A stretch of DNA of 10,305 nucleotides from a bacterium. GTDB taxonomy: Bacteria > Patescibacteriota > Minisyncoccia > Minisyncoccales > PEYH01. How positions within the stretch are numbered: position 1 is the first letter of the stretch; each line of letters opens with the position of its first letter. Positions 1 through 5,386 of the stretch are shown here, piece by piece. Location of the stretch: NCBI GenBank assembly GCA_021163545.1, contig JAGGTU010000005.1, forward strand, positions 1 through 10,305. The letters run 5' to 3'. A program made the position numbers and the translations under genes. The notes under the pieces were generated by a model, which worked only from the letters and a program-made list of their open reading frames with translations, had not been told where the DNA came from and ran no database searches.

Positions 1-254
1 AAGCAATTGTCAAAAAAGCAAAAGAAGTTTTTGAACTTTTAAAGCCCCATTTTATGTGTCAATACGACGAAGTTGGTTCGATTGGAAGAAGATACAGAAG
101 ACAAGATGAAATAGGAACTCCTTTCTGCGTAACAATTGATTTTGACACCCTAAAGCAAAATGACGTTACTGTCAGAGATAGAGACACAATGGAGCAGGAA
201 AGAGTGAAAATAAAAAGCCTCGTTGATTATTTAAAAACAAGACTTAAAGCCTGA
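1..254 (+). CDS. glyS: Glycyl-tRNA synthetase, C-terminal fragment (5' end outside window)
   Basis: The reading frame enters from the left edge (first full codon at base 3) and ends at TGA 252-254, giving about 83 residues. It matches the C-terminal end of the class IIa anticodon-binding domain of single-chain (glyQS-type) glycyl-tRNA synthetase: the block YDEVGSIGRRYRRQDEIGTP followed by FCVTIDF and VTVRDRDTMEQERV is characteristic of this family. The enzyme charges tRNA-Gly with glycine in the cytosol; this part recognises the anticodon, while the catalytic motifs lie outside the window. The gene ends directly before a series of hairpins that probably terminate it. No heptamer array lies in the visible part, unlike the other two synthetase genes here. 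Family assignment is firm. The subunit type (alpha2 rather than alpha2beta2) is inferred from the motif. Confidence 0.93.
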   Translation, partial: AIVKKAKEVFELLKPHFMCQYDEVGSIGRRYRRQDEIGTPFCVTIDFDTLKQNDVTVRDRDTMEQERVKIKSLVDYLKTRLKA

Positions 255-257
255 TTC

Positions 258-280
258 TCAACGAGACCCGGCCTCGTTGA
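258..280 (+). other. Hairpin just after glyS stop
   Basis: TCAACGAG (258-265) and CTCGTTGA (273-280) form a perfect 8-bp stem around a 7-nt loop, 3 bases past the glyS stop. No T-tract follows immediately, so it is not a classic terminator by itself. The 11-mer GCCTCGTTGAT that contains its right arm also occurs inside the glyS end (217-227), so the left arm could pair with either copy. Confidence 0.55.
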
Positions 281-297
281 TACTTTATTTCGAGATT

Positions 298-324
298 TTG
301 ATGAGAACGGTTCTCGTCAATTTT
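298..324 (+). terminator. Likely Rho-independent terminator of glyS
   Basis: The arms TTGATGAGAA (298-307) and TTCTCGTCAA (311-320) pair over 10 bp with one G-U wobble around the triloop CGG. They are followed by TTTT (321-324). The position, 44 bases past the glyS stop, fits its terminator. Confidence 0.65.
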
Positions 325-330
325 CTATTC

Positions 331-377
331 GAGGTGTAATAAAAAAGCCATGACCTTGTTATTACGCCCCTTTATTT
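331..377 (+). terminator. Second terminator-like hairpin after glyS
   Basis: GAGGTGTAATAA (331-342) pairs with TTATTACGCCCC (359-370), with one mismatch and one G-U pair, around a 16-nt loop, and is followed by the T-rich stretch TTTATTT. It may back up the preceding terminator. The opposite strand also begins with A/T-rich flanks, so direction is not certain. Confidence 0.5.
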
Positions 378-401
378 GATTGTTTAGGTTTTTTAACCCA
401 C

Positions 402-425
402 CCCGGGGACTGTCCCCGGGTTTTT
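402..425 (+). terminator. GC-rich terminator hairpin
   Basis: CCCGGGGA (402-409) and TCCCCGGG (413-420) form a perfect stem with loop CTG, followed by TTTTT (421-425). This is the strongest intrinsic terminator shape in the region. The near-palindrome around GGGGACTGTCCCC resembles dispersed GC-rich palindromes seen in many environmental genomes, so it may also be a mobile palindromic repeat that supplies a terminator. Confidence 0.7.
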
Positions 426-635
426 ATATTCTCACCTCCAAAGCCAGTTTATTATATTATAGCCATAAATTAAAATTTGTCAACCTTTTGTAATTTATTT
501 AAAAAATATGTATTATTCCCTACTTGAGTTCCATGGAAGAGTGTCTAAAAAGAAGAGAGGGCTTCTCCATTTTCTAAAAAGATGCCCCAAAAGACTAATT
601 ATCTAAACCCGCCCTAGACGTTTTATAAAAAATTA
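426..635. other. Intergenic stretch without a supportable gene
   Basis: AT-rich sequence. It holds an exact 10-nt direct repeat TCTAAAAAGA (544-553 and 573-582) and a small hairpin between its copies (AGAAG 551-555 / CTTCT 562-566). A 32-codon ATG frame (508-606) has no ribosome binding site and no recognisable similarity, so it is not called. Nothing else is supportable here. Confidence 0.5.
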
Positions 636-668
636 AGGGGCATACCGAGTTGTCTCACGTATGCCCCT
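625..668 (-). terminator. Terminator of the GC-rich hypothetical gene
   Basis: AGGGGCATAC (636-645) and GTATGCCCCT (659-668) form a perfect 10-bp stem. The 13-nt loop can form a further 3-bp stem (GAG 647-649 / CTC 654-656). Read on the minus strand, the hairpin is followed by TTAATTTTTTA. It lies about 23 bases past the stop of the minus-strand gene at 692-1192, as expected for its intrinsic terminator. Confidence 0.75.
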
Positions 669-691
669 GGATTGGACGGAGCGTGCGGTTC

Positions 692-1192
692 TTATTTCCT
701 AAGCCTCCTAATAGCTTCCCTAAGCTTCCTGACGGCGTTGTCTACGGCCGGCCCCAACTTGTCAGCGACATCCGAGAGGCCGAGGTGGAATATAGTGACA
801 CCACCACGTTCTTCTCTACGGCTTTCCTCACTGAGATACCGCCTTGTTTCTTCGGCAGATCTCATTGTGCCAGTAGTATGCATCGTTTGGATAGTTGGAG
901 CGTTGTTATTGCCAGTCGCGCGAAGAGCCGCGATTACGCGCTCTGCAGCGCCTTGTCCGTTGTCGCGGTCATAGAGCGATGAATCAAACTCGTCGCCTGA
1001 GAGATCGACCTTCAGGACCCGACCCCTGACGTAGTCAAAGTAGGCTGTCTGCCTGAGTAGAGCTTCCGCCTCTTCGCGAGTCATTGGGGCAGGGTCGTAG
1101 TGTAAGAAACCCAGACCTTGTGGCCTTGCTGCATTGTAGAGCGCCGCCAGTACCTCCGCTTTATCAAGCCCAGCAATCGAGATTTTACTCAT
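692..1192 (-). CDS. Hypothetical protein of GC-rich, probably acquired origin (166 aa)
   Basis: The ATG at 1192 is preceded by a near-perfect Shine-Dalgarno (AAAGGAGGTG, bases 1198-1207 on the complement) at normal spacing, which fixes the start. Residues 1-90 resemble a small conserved family of unknown function that I associate from memory with phage and environmental bacterial genomes; the visible signature is the stretch around YFDYVRGRVLKVDLSGDEFD followed by LYDRDNGQGAAERVI. The C-terminal part (about 95-166) is charged, Arg/Glu-rich and probably helical, with no recognised domain and no cysteine pairs, signal peptide or membrane segment. The gene is clearly richer in G+C than its neighbours (one 60-base line holds 38 G/C), uses GC-ending codons, and has its own promoter, leader and terminator. 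This fits an isolated transferred gene. Function is unknown. Confidence 0.75.
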   Translation of the reverse strand: MSKISIAGLDKAEVLAALYNAARPQGLGFLHYDPAPMTREEAEALLRQTAYFDYVRGRVLKVDLSGDEFDSSLYDRDNGQGAAERVIAALRATGNNNAPTIQTMHTTGTMRSAEETRRYLSEESRREERGGVTIFHLGLSDVADKLGPAVDNAVRKLREAIRRLRK

Positions 1193-1213
1193 CGTTACAC
1201 CTCCTTTGAATGT

Positions 1214-1262
1214 GCTACCACGAAGTGCTCGTGGTAAGATAATTGGCTACCACGCCAATTAT
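1214..1262 (-). promoter_or_regulatory. Structured leader upstream of the GC-rich gene
   Basis: Two perfect inverted repeats lie between promoter and ribosome binding site: ATAATTGGC/GCCAATTAT (1239-1247/1254-1262, 6-nt loop) and TACCACGA/TCGTGGTA (1216-1223/1229-1236, 5-nt loop). The loop of the first plus one stem base repeats the sequence of the second arm: GCTACCACG occurs at 1214-1222 and 1246-1254. The middle segment 1229-1236 can therefore pair with either flanking copy. This could be a mutually exclusive RNA fold upstream of the Shine-Dalgarno, or a repeated operator site at DNA level. No known riboswitch consensus was recognised. Confidence 0.5.
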
Positions 1263-1267
1263 ATTTT

Positions 1268-1296
1268 ATGATAACATATTATTTCCAGATGGTCAA
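1268..1296 (-). promoter_or_regulatory. Putative promoter of the GC-rich gene
   Basis: On the minus strand, TTGACC (1291-1296) and TATCAT (1268-1273) are separated by 17 bases, close to the sigma-70 consensus. Transcription would start near 1261, at the outer edge of the first leader hairpin, giving a leader of about 70 nt. A perfect TATAAT on the same strand (1258-1263) lacks a well-spaced -35 box, so I prefer the first pair. Confidence 0.45.
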
Positions 1297-1554
1297 GAGT
1301 CGGTGGTAATGTGCAAGCACATATAGGACACCTTGAGGTATAATTAATATCAGAAAAGGTGGAAAAAATTGGTAATAAAATATATACCTAATATGCCTCA
1401 AGGAATTATAGAAGAAAAATTAGATTTTCTTATAAAAAGGCACGATCTCCCAGAAACGAGCTCTAAAAGGTCTTGATAGGTCTGGCTTTTTGGTTTAGGT
1501 TTTTCAAAATGGTATTTTGATTAAAATTAAATTTCAACATCGATCTTGTATTAA
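1297..1554. other. Intergenic stretch with a possible 35-codon ORF
   Basis: This holds a small palindrome (ATGTGC 1309-1314 / GCACAT 1317-1322), a TATAAT at 1339-1344 without a clear -35 box, and an inverted repeat CCTTGAGG (1331-1338) / CCTCAAGG (1396-1403). A plus-strand frame from TTG 1369 to TGA 1474-1476 (35 codons) has AGGTGG just upstream and contains the phrase NMPQGIIEEKLDFLIKRHDL, which reads like protein. It could be a small gene or a remnant of a longer one. I do not recognise it and do not call it a gene with confidence. Confidence 0.3.
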
Positions 1555-1583
1555 TTTACATTTTAAAAGAAAGGGCATAGAAT
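1555..1583 (+). promoter_or_regulatory. Promoter of the nitroreductase-dodecin pair
   Basis: TTTACA (1555-1560) and TAGAAT (1578-1583) with a 17-base spacer, close to sigma-70 consensus. The -10 box ends 12 bases before the ATG, so the mRNA leader would be only about 5-6 nt, too short to hold a Shine-Dalgarno. Confidence 0.6.
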
Positions 1584-1595
1584 AAAAATAGAGAT

Positions 1596-2111
1596 ATGTC
1601 TGTATTGGAAATTATCAAAAAAAGAAGAAGCATTAGAAAATTTAAGCCAGATCCAATTTCAGAAGAGGTGATTGATAAGTTGATTGAGGCAATCATTTGG
1701 GCGCCATCTGCTGGAAATAAGCAGATGAGAAAATTCTTCTTTGTCTTTAACAAGAAAATTAAAAAGGAAATTGCTTTGACTTCTTTGTATCAGATGTTTA
1801 TTGAAGAAGCGCCACTTGTAATTGTTGCCTGCGGGGATAAAGGGATTGAAAGGTATTATGGTAAAAGAGGACTTGAAAATTATCTTTTTTGTGATGTTGC
1901 CGCCAGTATTCAGAATCTTTTATTAGTAGCTCAGGAAGAAGGTCTTGGATCCTGTTGGGTTGGAGCCTTTGATGAGGAAGAAATTAAAAAAATTTTGAAT
2001 CTGTCGGAAAATTTAATTCCTGTAGCAATAATTCCTGTAGGATATCCTCAAAAAATACCTTCACCTCCGCCAAGAAAAGATAAAAATTCTTTAATTGAAG
2101 TTATTAAATAA
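1596..2111 (+). CDS. Nitroreductase family FMN-dependent oxidoreductase (171 aa)
   Basis: The protein has the family pattern in order: the phosphate-contacting RRSIRKF near residues 10-16, the flavin-pocket APSAGNKQ at 36-43, the helix with AASIQNLLLVAQEEGLGSCW (about 102-121) that ends in GSCWVGAF at 118-125, and PVGYP near the C-terminus. Such enzymes are usually FMN-bound homodimers that reduce nitro, quinone or other electron-poor substrates with NAD(P)H in the cytosol. At 171 residues it belongs to the short subfamily, and the physiological substrate cannot be read from sequence. The start at 1596 is the first ATG in frame, preceded by a promoter only a few bases upstream and no Shine-Dalgarno. 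A dodecin-like gene follows 46 bp downstream, separated by a heptamer array. Both being flavin-related by family suggests a functional pair, which is inference. Confidence 0.88.
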   Translation: MSVLEIIKKRRSIRKFKPDPISEEVIDKLIEAIIWAPSAGNKQMRKFFFVFNKKIKKEIALTSLYQMFIEEAPLVIVACGDKGIERYYGKRGLENYLFCDVAASIQNLLLVAQEEGLGSCWVGAFDEEEIKKILNLSENLIPVAIIPVGYPQKIPSPPPRKDKNSLIEVIK

Positions 2112-2120
2112 AGGTCGCTT

Positions 2121-2151
2121 ACTACCCACTATCCACTATAAACTATCCACT
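2121..2151 (+). repeat. Heptamer array R1 (ACTATCC type), intergenic
   Basis: Four consecutive 7-nt units read ACTACCC, ACTATCC, ACTATAA, ACTATCC (2121-2148), followed by a partial unit. The array fills most of the 46-bp gap between nitroreductase and dodecin, where a ribosome binding site would be expected. It contains stop codons, which is tolerable outside a gene. Confidence 0.8.
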
Positions 2152-2157
2152 GAGTCT

Positions 2158-2373
2158 ATGGCTATAGTAAAAGTTAAAGAAATTATTGGTATTTCTCCCA
2201 ACAGCTTTGAAGATGCCCTACAAAATGCCATTAATCATGCTTGTGAGGAGAAGCAGAATGTAACTGGCGCAAAAATTGTAGGACAGACAGTATCAATTGA
2301 AAATGGGAGAATTGTTGAATACAAGGTAAATGTAAAGATTGCCTATCGTTGGGAGAAAGAGCTTCATCAATAG
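2158..2373 (+). CDS. Dodecin-like protein (71 aa)
   Basis: The ATG at 2158 gives a 71-residue protein, the normal dodecin size; an upstream extension to TTG 2095 would read through the repeat array and is rejected. The layout fits the dodecin fold: strand MAIVKVKEIIGIS, helix SFEDALQNAINHACEE (about 16-31), then two strands covering KIVGQTVSIENGRIVEYKV and NVKIAYRW. Dodecins form hollow dodecamers that in many bacteria and archaea store or buffer flavins. The tryptophan that stacks on the flavin, expected near residue 36 before the second strand, is replaced here (NVTGAKI), so this copy may bind flavin differently or not at all. No Shine-Dalgarno is visible. Translation may depend on the upstream nitroreductase. 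Its last 7 bases overlap the convergent tatD gene. Confidence 0.85.
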   Translation: MAIVKVKEIIGISPNSFEDALQNAINHACEEKQNVTGAKIVGQTVSIENGRIVEYKVNVKIAYRWEKELHQ

Positions 2374-3221
2374 TTGATTTTAAAAAGGCAGAGTGCGTTT
2401 TTATGAGTCTCTTGGGCTATTTCCTCAAAGCTCAAGCCTTTTAACTTAGCAATTTTTTTGATAATAAATTTTACCCCCCTTGGGTCATTTCTTTCATTTT
2501 CAAAACCAGGTGGAGTTAAATATGGACAATCTGTTTCTATCAAAAGCCTCTCCAGCGGCGTTTTTTTAATAACTTCATCTAAATCCAATTTGAAAATGAT
2601 CCCATTGAAGCCAAGATAAAAACCCATTTTTAAATATTCTTCTGCCTGTTCCCAGCTTCCGGTAAAACAATGAACAACTCCTTTAATTTTTTGTTTCTCG
2701 TTTATATTTTTCTGCTTTAAGAGTTCTATAAGATCTTGATGTGCCATTCGACAATGAAAAATAATAGGAAGATCTAACTCCTCGGCAAGCTTCAATTGCT
2801 GTAGAAATATTTCTTTTTGTTTGCTTTTAAACTCCTCTAACTTCTTTTTTGTTTTCGGCCTACGATAATAATCCAACCCTATCTCTCCTATTGCCACAAC
2901 TTTTTTATTCTCCGCTAATTTTTTATATTTCTTATAATCAAAATTCTCCTCTAAAACATCTTCATCTTTCTTAAAGTTTTGAGTTTTGAGCTGTGGTTTT
3001 GAGTTTTGACTTTTGAGATTTGAGATGTTTATTGGGTGCAACCCTACGCTCGCATACACTCCCTTTGAGTAATTATTTGCAATTTCAACTGCTAATTTTG
3101 AACTAAAAAAATTAGTGCCTACATTTATCATCCAGATATTCTCTTGAAGGCACTTTTTGATAATTTGATCACGGTCTTTGTCAAAGGCTTTGAAATTAAG
3201 ATGGGCGTGGGTGTCGAACAT
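2367..3221 (-). CDS. tatD: TatD-family metal-dependent hydrolase/DNase (284 aa)
   Basis: The protein shows the TatD metal-site series in order: THAH near residues 4-7, GEIGLDYYR, FHCRMA, VVHCFTGS, and ETDCPYLTPPG. These residues bind two divalent metals in a TIM-barrel; characterised homologues are cytosolic 3'-5' exonucleases acting on DNA or RNA. Length is slightly above the usual 255-265 residues, and the excess lies in a loop after VGLHP. Residues 67-82 there (16 codons, 48 nt) are encoded by heptamer array R2, followed by a further acidic/lysine stretch up to the conserved VVAIGEIG block. It is the last gene of the minus-strand run; metG ends 40 bp upstream and that gap is almost wholly heptamer array R3. 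No Shine-Dalgarno precedes the ATG. The 3' end overlaps the convergent dodecin gene by 7 bp with no terminator between. Confidence 0.93.
   Translation of the reverse strand: MFDTHAHLNFKAFDKDRDQIIKKCLQENIWMINVGTNFFSSKLAVEIANNYSKGVYASVGLHPINISNLKSQNSKPQLKTQNFKKDEDVLEENFDYKKYKKLAENKKVVAIGEIGLDYYRRPKTKKKLEEFKSKQKEIFLQQLKLAEELDLPIIFHCRMAHQDLIELLKQKNINEKQKIKGVVHCFTGSWEQAEEYLKMGFYLGFNGIIFKLDLDEVIKKTPLERLLIETDCPYLTPPGFENERNDPRGVKFIIKKIAKLKGLSFEEIAQETHKNALCLFKINY
2976..3023 (-). repeat. Heptamer array R2 inside tatD
   Basis: Units on the plus strand: GTTTTGA twice, GCTGTG (6 nt), GTTTTGA twice, CTTTTGA, GATTTGA. In the sense of tatD the units read TCAAAAC and are free of stops. The length is exactly 48 nt (16 codons), encoding the low-complexity stretch SNLKSQNSKPQLKTQN. 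The 6-nt interruption also occurs in arrays R4 and R6. Confidence 0.92.
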
Positions 3222-3224
3222 AAT

Positions 3225-3259
3225 GAAAAGTCAAAACGCAAAAGTCAAAAGTCAAAACT
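3225..3259. repeat. Heptamer array R3 between metG and tatD
   Basis: Exactly five 7-nt units on the plus strand: GAAAAGT, CAAAACG, CAAAAGT, CAAAAGT, CAAAACT. It takes up 35 of the 40 bp between the metG stop (3262-3264) and the tatD start (3221). In the operon's sense strand it reads GACTTTT and carries TGA in every frame cycle, the opposite orientation to the copies inside metG and tatD. Confidence 0.93.
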
Positions 3260-3261
3260 AG

Positions 3262-4704
3262 TTAAAGTCGGGGAAACAATGGAATAAGATTACCAGTTTC
3301 TAATTGTTTTACAATTTTCTCTGAGGTTTTGGGCAAAAATGGTTCCAAAAAACTTGCTATTTCTTTGATTGTTTCTGCTACATTCTCTATTTCTCGCCTA
3401 TTTTCTTCTTTTTCTTCCCACAGCCTTTTTTCTTCAATGTATTTATCACAGAATCCAATTAGCTCCCAAATCACTATCAGCGCCTCATTTAGTTTAAACT
3501 CTTTTATTGCCCTATGATATTTTCTCTGCGCTATTTTAACAATATTTTGGAGTTTTGCGTTTTGGGTTGTGGTTTTGAGTTTTGAGTTTTGAGTTTTGAG
3601 TTTTCTGGTAATCCCAACAACTCTTGCCACCAGGTTACCCAACCCTTTTGCCAAATCATCATTATATCTTTTCTCAAATTTAGAATAAGAGAAATCGCCA
3701 TCTTTGGTGGTGGGAATTTCTCGAAGCAAGTAATATCTTACAGCATCTTGGCCGTATTTCTCTACTAATTCAAAAGGATCTATTACATTGCCCAAGCTCT
3801 TTGACATTTTTTGTCCTTCAACAGTAATAAAACCATGAACCAAAATAGTTTTTGGAAGAGGGAGGTCTAACGAAAGCAACATTGCCGGCCAGTAAATAGC
3901 GTGAAACCGCAAAATATCTTTGCCAATACAATGAACATCTGCTGGCCAGAACTTTTGAAACAGTTCGGAGTTATCTGCATACCCTAAAGCAGAAATATAA
4001 TTTGTTAGAGCGTCACACCAAACATATATAACTTGAGAATCATCATCAGGTACAGGAAAACCCCAGTTTAGTTTTTCTTTCGAACGGGAGAAGCTTACAT
4101 CTTTTAATCCTTGATCAATAAAGCTTAAAACCTCCCTTTTCCGTTCCTCAGGAATTATTTTAATTTCTTCATTCTCAACAATTGATTTTAATTTCTCTTG
4201 GTATTTTGAAAGCCGGAAAAAATAATTTTCTTCTTCTACAACTTGAGGTTTAATGTGATGATTGGGACATTTTCCGTCTACCAAATCCTTTTCTGTTAAA
4301 AAAGCTTCGCAGCCAGAACAGTATAGTCCTTTATATTTTTGCTTATATAAATCTCCATTTTCGTGTAGCTTTTGCCACACTTTTCTCACAGCAGGTAAGT
4401 GTCTGGTTTGGTCTGTTGTTCTAATAAAATCGTCATTTGAAACATTTAAAACTTTTGTAAGTTCCAAAAATTTTTGGGCAATTTGATCTACAAACTCCTG
4501 AGGTGTTAAATTTTGCTCTCTTGCTGCTTTTTCGACTTTACTTCCATGCTCATCTGTTCCGGTTAAAAAATAAACTTCTTTTTTTTGAAGCCGATTATAT
4601 CTTGCCAAAACATCGGCCTGAATTAATTCCAAAGCAAACCCAATATGAGGTGGAGCATTTGTATAAGCAATACTTGTTGTAATGTAAAATTTATTTTGTC
4701 CCAT
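3262..4704 (-). CDS. metG: Methionyl-tRNA synthetase (480 aa)
   Basis: Class I synthetase that charges initiator and elongator tRNA-Met. Seen in order: HIGH-type motif HIGF at residues 20-23, TGTDEHG at 49-55, a zinc-binding insertion with C129, C132, C146 and H149 (CxxC...CxxH), the anticodon-side residues around YVWCDALTNY (227-236), and KMSKS at 299-303. It ends after the helical anticodon-binding domain without the C-terminal EMAP-like tRNA-binding domain found in longer bacterial forms. The ATG at 4704 overlaps rsmI by 14 bp and has AAGGA (complement of 4711-4715) 6 bases upstream, which supports the start. Residues 367-385, near the start of the anticodon-binding domain, are low-complexity sequence coded by heptamer array R4. 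This is likely a surface loop, since all catalytic motifs are intact. Confidence 0.96.
   Translation of the reverse strand: MGQNKFYITTSIAYTNAPPHIGFALELIQADVLARYNRLQKKEVYFLTGTDEHGSKVEKAAREQNLTPQEFVDQIAQKFLELTKVLNVSNDDFIRTTDQTRHLPAVRKVWQKLHENGDLYKQKYKGLYCSGCEAFLTEKDLVDGKCPNHHIKPQVVEEENYFFRLSKYQEKLKSIVENEEIKIIPEERKREVLSFIDQGLKDVSFSRSKEKLNWGFPVPDDDSQVIYVWCDALTNYISALGYADNSELFQKFWPADVHCIGKDILRFHAIYWPAMLLSLDLPLPKTILVHGFITVEGQKMSKSLGNVIDPFELVEKYGQDAVRYYLLREIPTTKDGDFSYSKFEKRYNDDLAKGLGNLVARVVGITRKLKTQNSKLKTTTQNAKLQNIVKIAQRKYHRAIKEFKLNEALIVIWELIGFCDKYIEEKRLWEEKEENRREIENVAETIKEIASFLEPFLPKTSEKIVKQLETGNLIPLFPRL
3552..3606 (-). repeat. Heptamer array R4 inside metG
   Basis: Plus-strand units: GTTTTGC, GTTTTGG, GTTGTG (6 nt), GTTTTGA four times, GTTTTCT. 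In the sense of metG this reads TCAAAAC units and encodes the stretch KLKTQNSKLKTTTQNAKL. The 6-nt interruption corresponds to CACAAC in sense, matching arrays R2 and R6 but in another codon phase. Confidence 0.93.
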
Positions 4705-5380
4705 GCTTATTCCTTGAGTTGATAATTATGGTAAATTCCCCTTTTATTTTTGATTGTTTTAGAACTTCTATAACCTCTTTTACATTTCCCCTGAAAACTT
4801 TTTCAAAATATTTTGTTAATTCTTTGGCCACCACAACCTCTATTTGAGGGTTTAGCGAATGTAGTTTTTCAAGAGTTTTAATGATTCTATAAGGCGATTC
4901 AAATATAATAACCGGATATTTAGAAAACGCAATCTCATTTAAAATCTTATTTTGTCTCTTTTTTGGCAAAAATCCCAAAAACACAAATTTTTGCATTGGA
5001 AAATGAGCCAAGGAAGCTACGGCTGTAATAACAGAGGCTCCAGGAATAGGAATAATCTTTACTTCATCACCAAATTCTTTAATGGCCCTCTCGATTAATT
5101 TATTACCCGGATCAGAAATTCCCGGAGTGCCTGCATCGCAAACCAATGCTAAATTTTTACCTTCCTTAAGTAGTTTTAAAATTAAATTTATTTTTTTTAT
5201 TTTACTATGTTGATGATAGCTCAAAAGAGGAGTCTCAATTTTGTAATGCTCCAAAAGTTTTTTAGTAATTCTTGTATCTTCACACAGAATTATATCCACA
5301 TCTTTTAAAACTTTCAGCGCCCGGAGAGTAATATCTTCTAGATTCCCTATAGGTGTGGCAACAACATAAAGCTTAGCCAT
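4691..5380 (-). CDS. rsmI: 16S rRNA (cytidine1402-2'-O)-methyltransferase (229 aa)
   Basis: RsmI 2'-O-methylates C1402 in the decoding centre of 16S rRNA using S-adenosylmethionine. The sequence holds the family's tetrapyrrole-methylase-fold motifs: the N-terminal LYVVATPIGNLEDITLRAL (4-22), CEDTRITKKLL (33-43), DAGTPGISDPG at 82-92 in the cofactor pocket, PIPGAS (111-116), FLGFLPKK (134-141) and FESPYRI (160-166). It is shorter at the C-terminus than the approximately 286-residue E. coli enzyme, lacking the tail after the methylase fold, which is common in reduced genomes. It starts 6 bp after the permease stop and overlaps metG by 14 bp, so the three are likely co-transcribed and translationally coupled. 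No clear Shine-Dalgarno precedes it. Confidence 0.96.
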   Translation of the reverse strand: MAKLYVVATPIGNLEDITLRALKVLKDVDIILCEDTRITKKLLEHYKIETPLLSYHQHSKIKKINLILKLLKEGKNLALVCDAGTPGISDPGNKLIERAIKEFGDEVKIIPIPGASVITAVASLAHFPMQKFVFLGFLPKKRQNKILNEIAFSKYPVIIFESPYRIIKTLEKLHSLNPQIEVVVAKELTKYFEKVFRGNVKEVIEVLKQSKIKGEFTIIINSRNKHGTK

Positions 5381-5386
5381 TTTATT

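Noticed and set aside
508..606. 32-codon basic ORF starting MYYSLLEFHGRV
   Set aside because: No ribosome binding site, no convincing promoter and no recognisable family. Expected by chance in AT-rich sequence.
541..1325. Insertion sequence bounded by GTGTC/GGACAC-like ends around the GC-rich gene
   Set aside because: The matching ends are only about five bases, no target duplication is apparent, and the enclosed gene is not a transposase.
2095..2157. N-terminal extension of the dodecin-like protein from TTG 2095
   Set aside because: The extension overlaps the nitroreductase end and is coded by the repeat array. The 71-residue form from ATG 2158 matches the family length.
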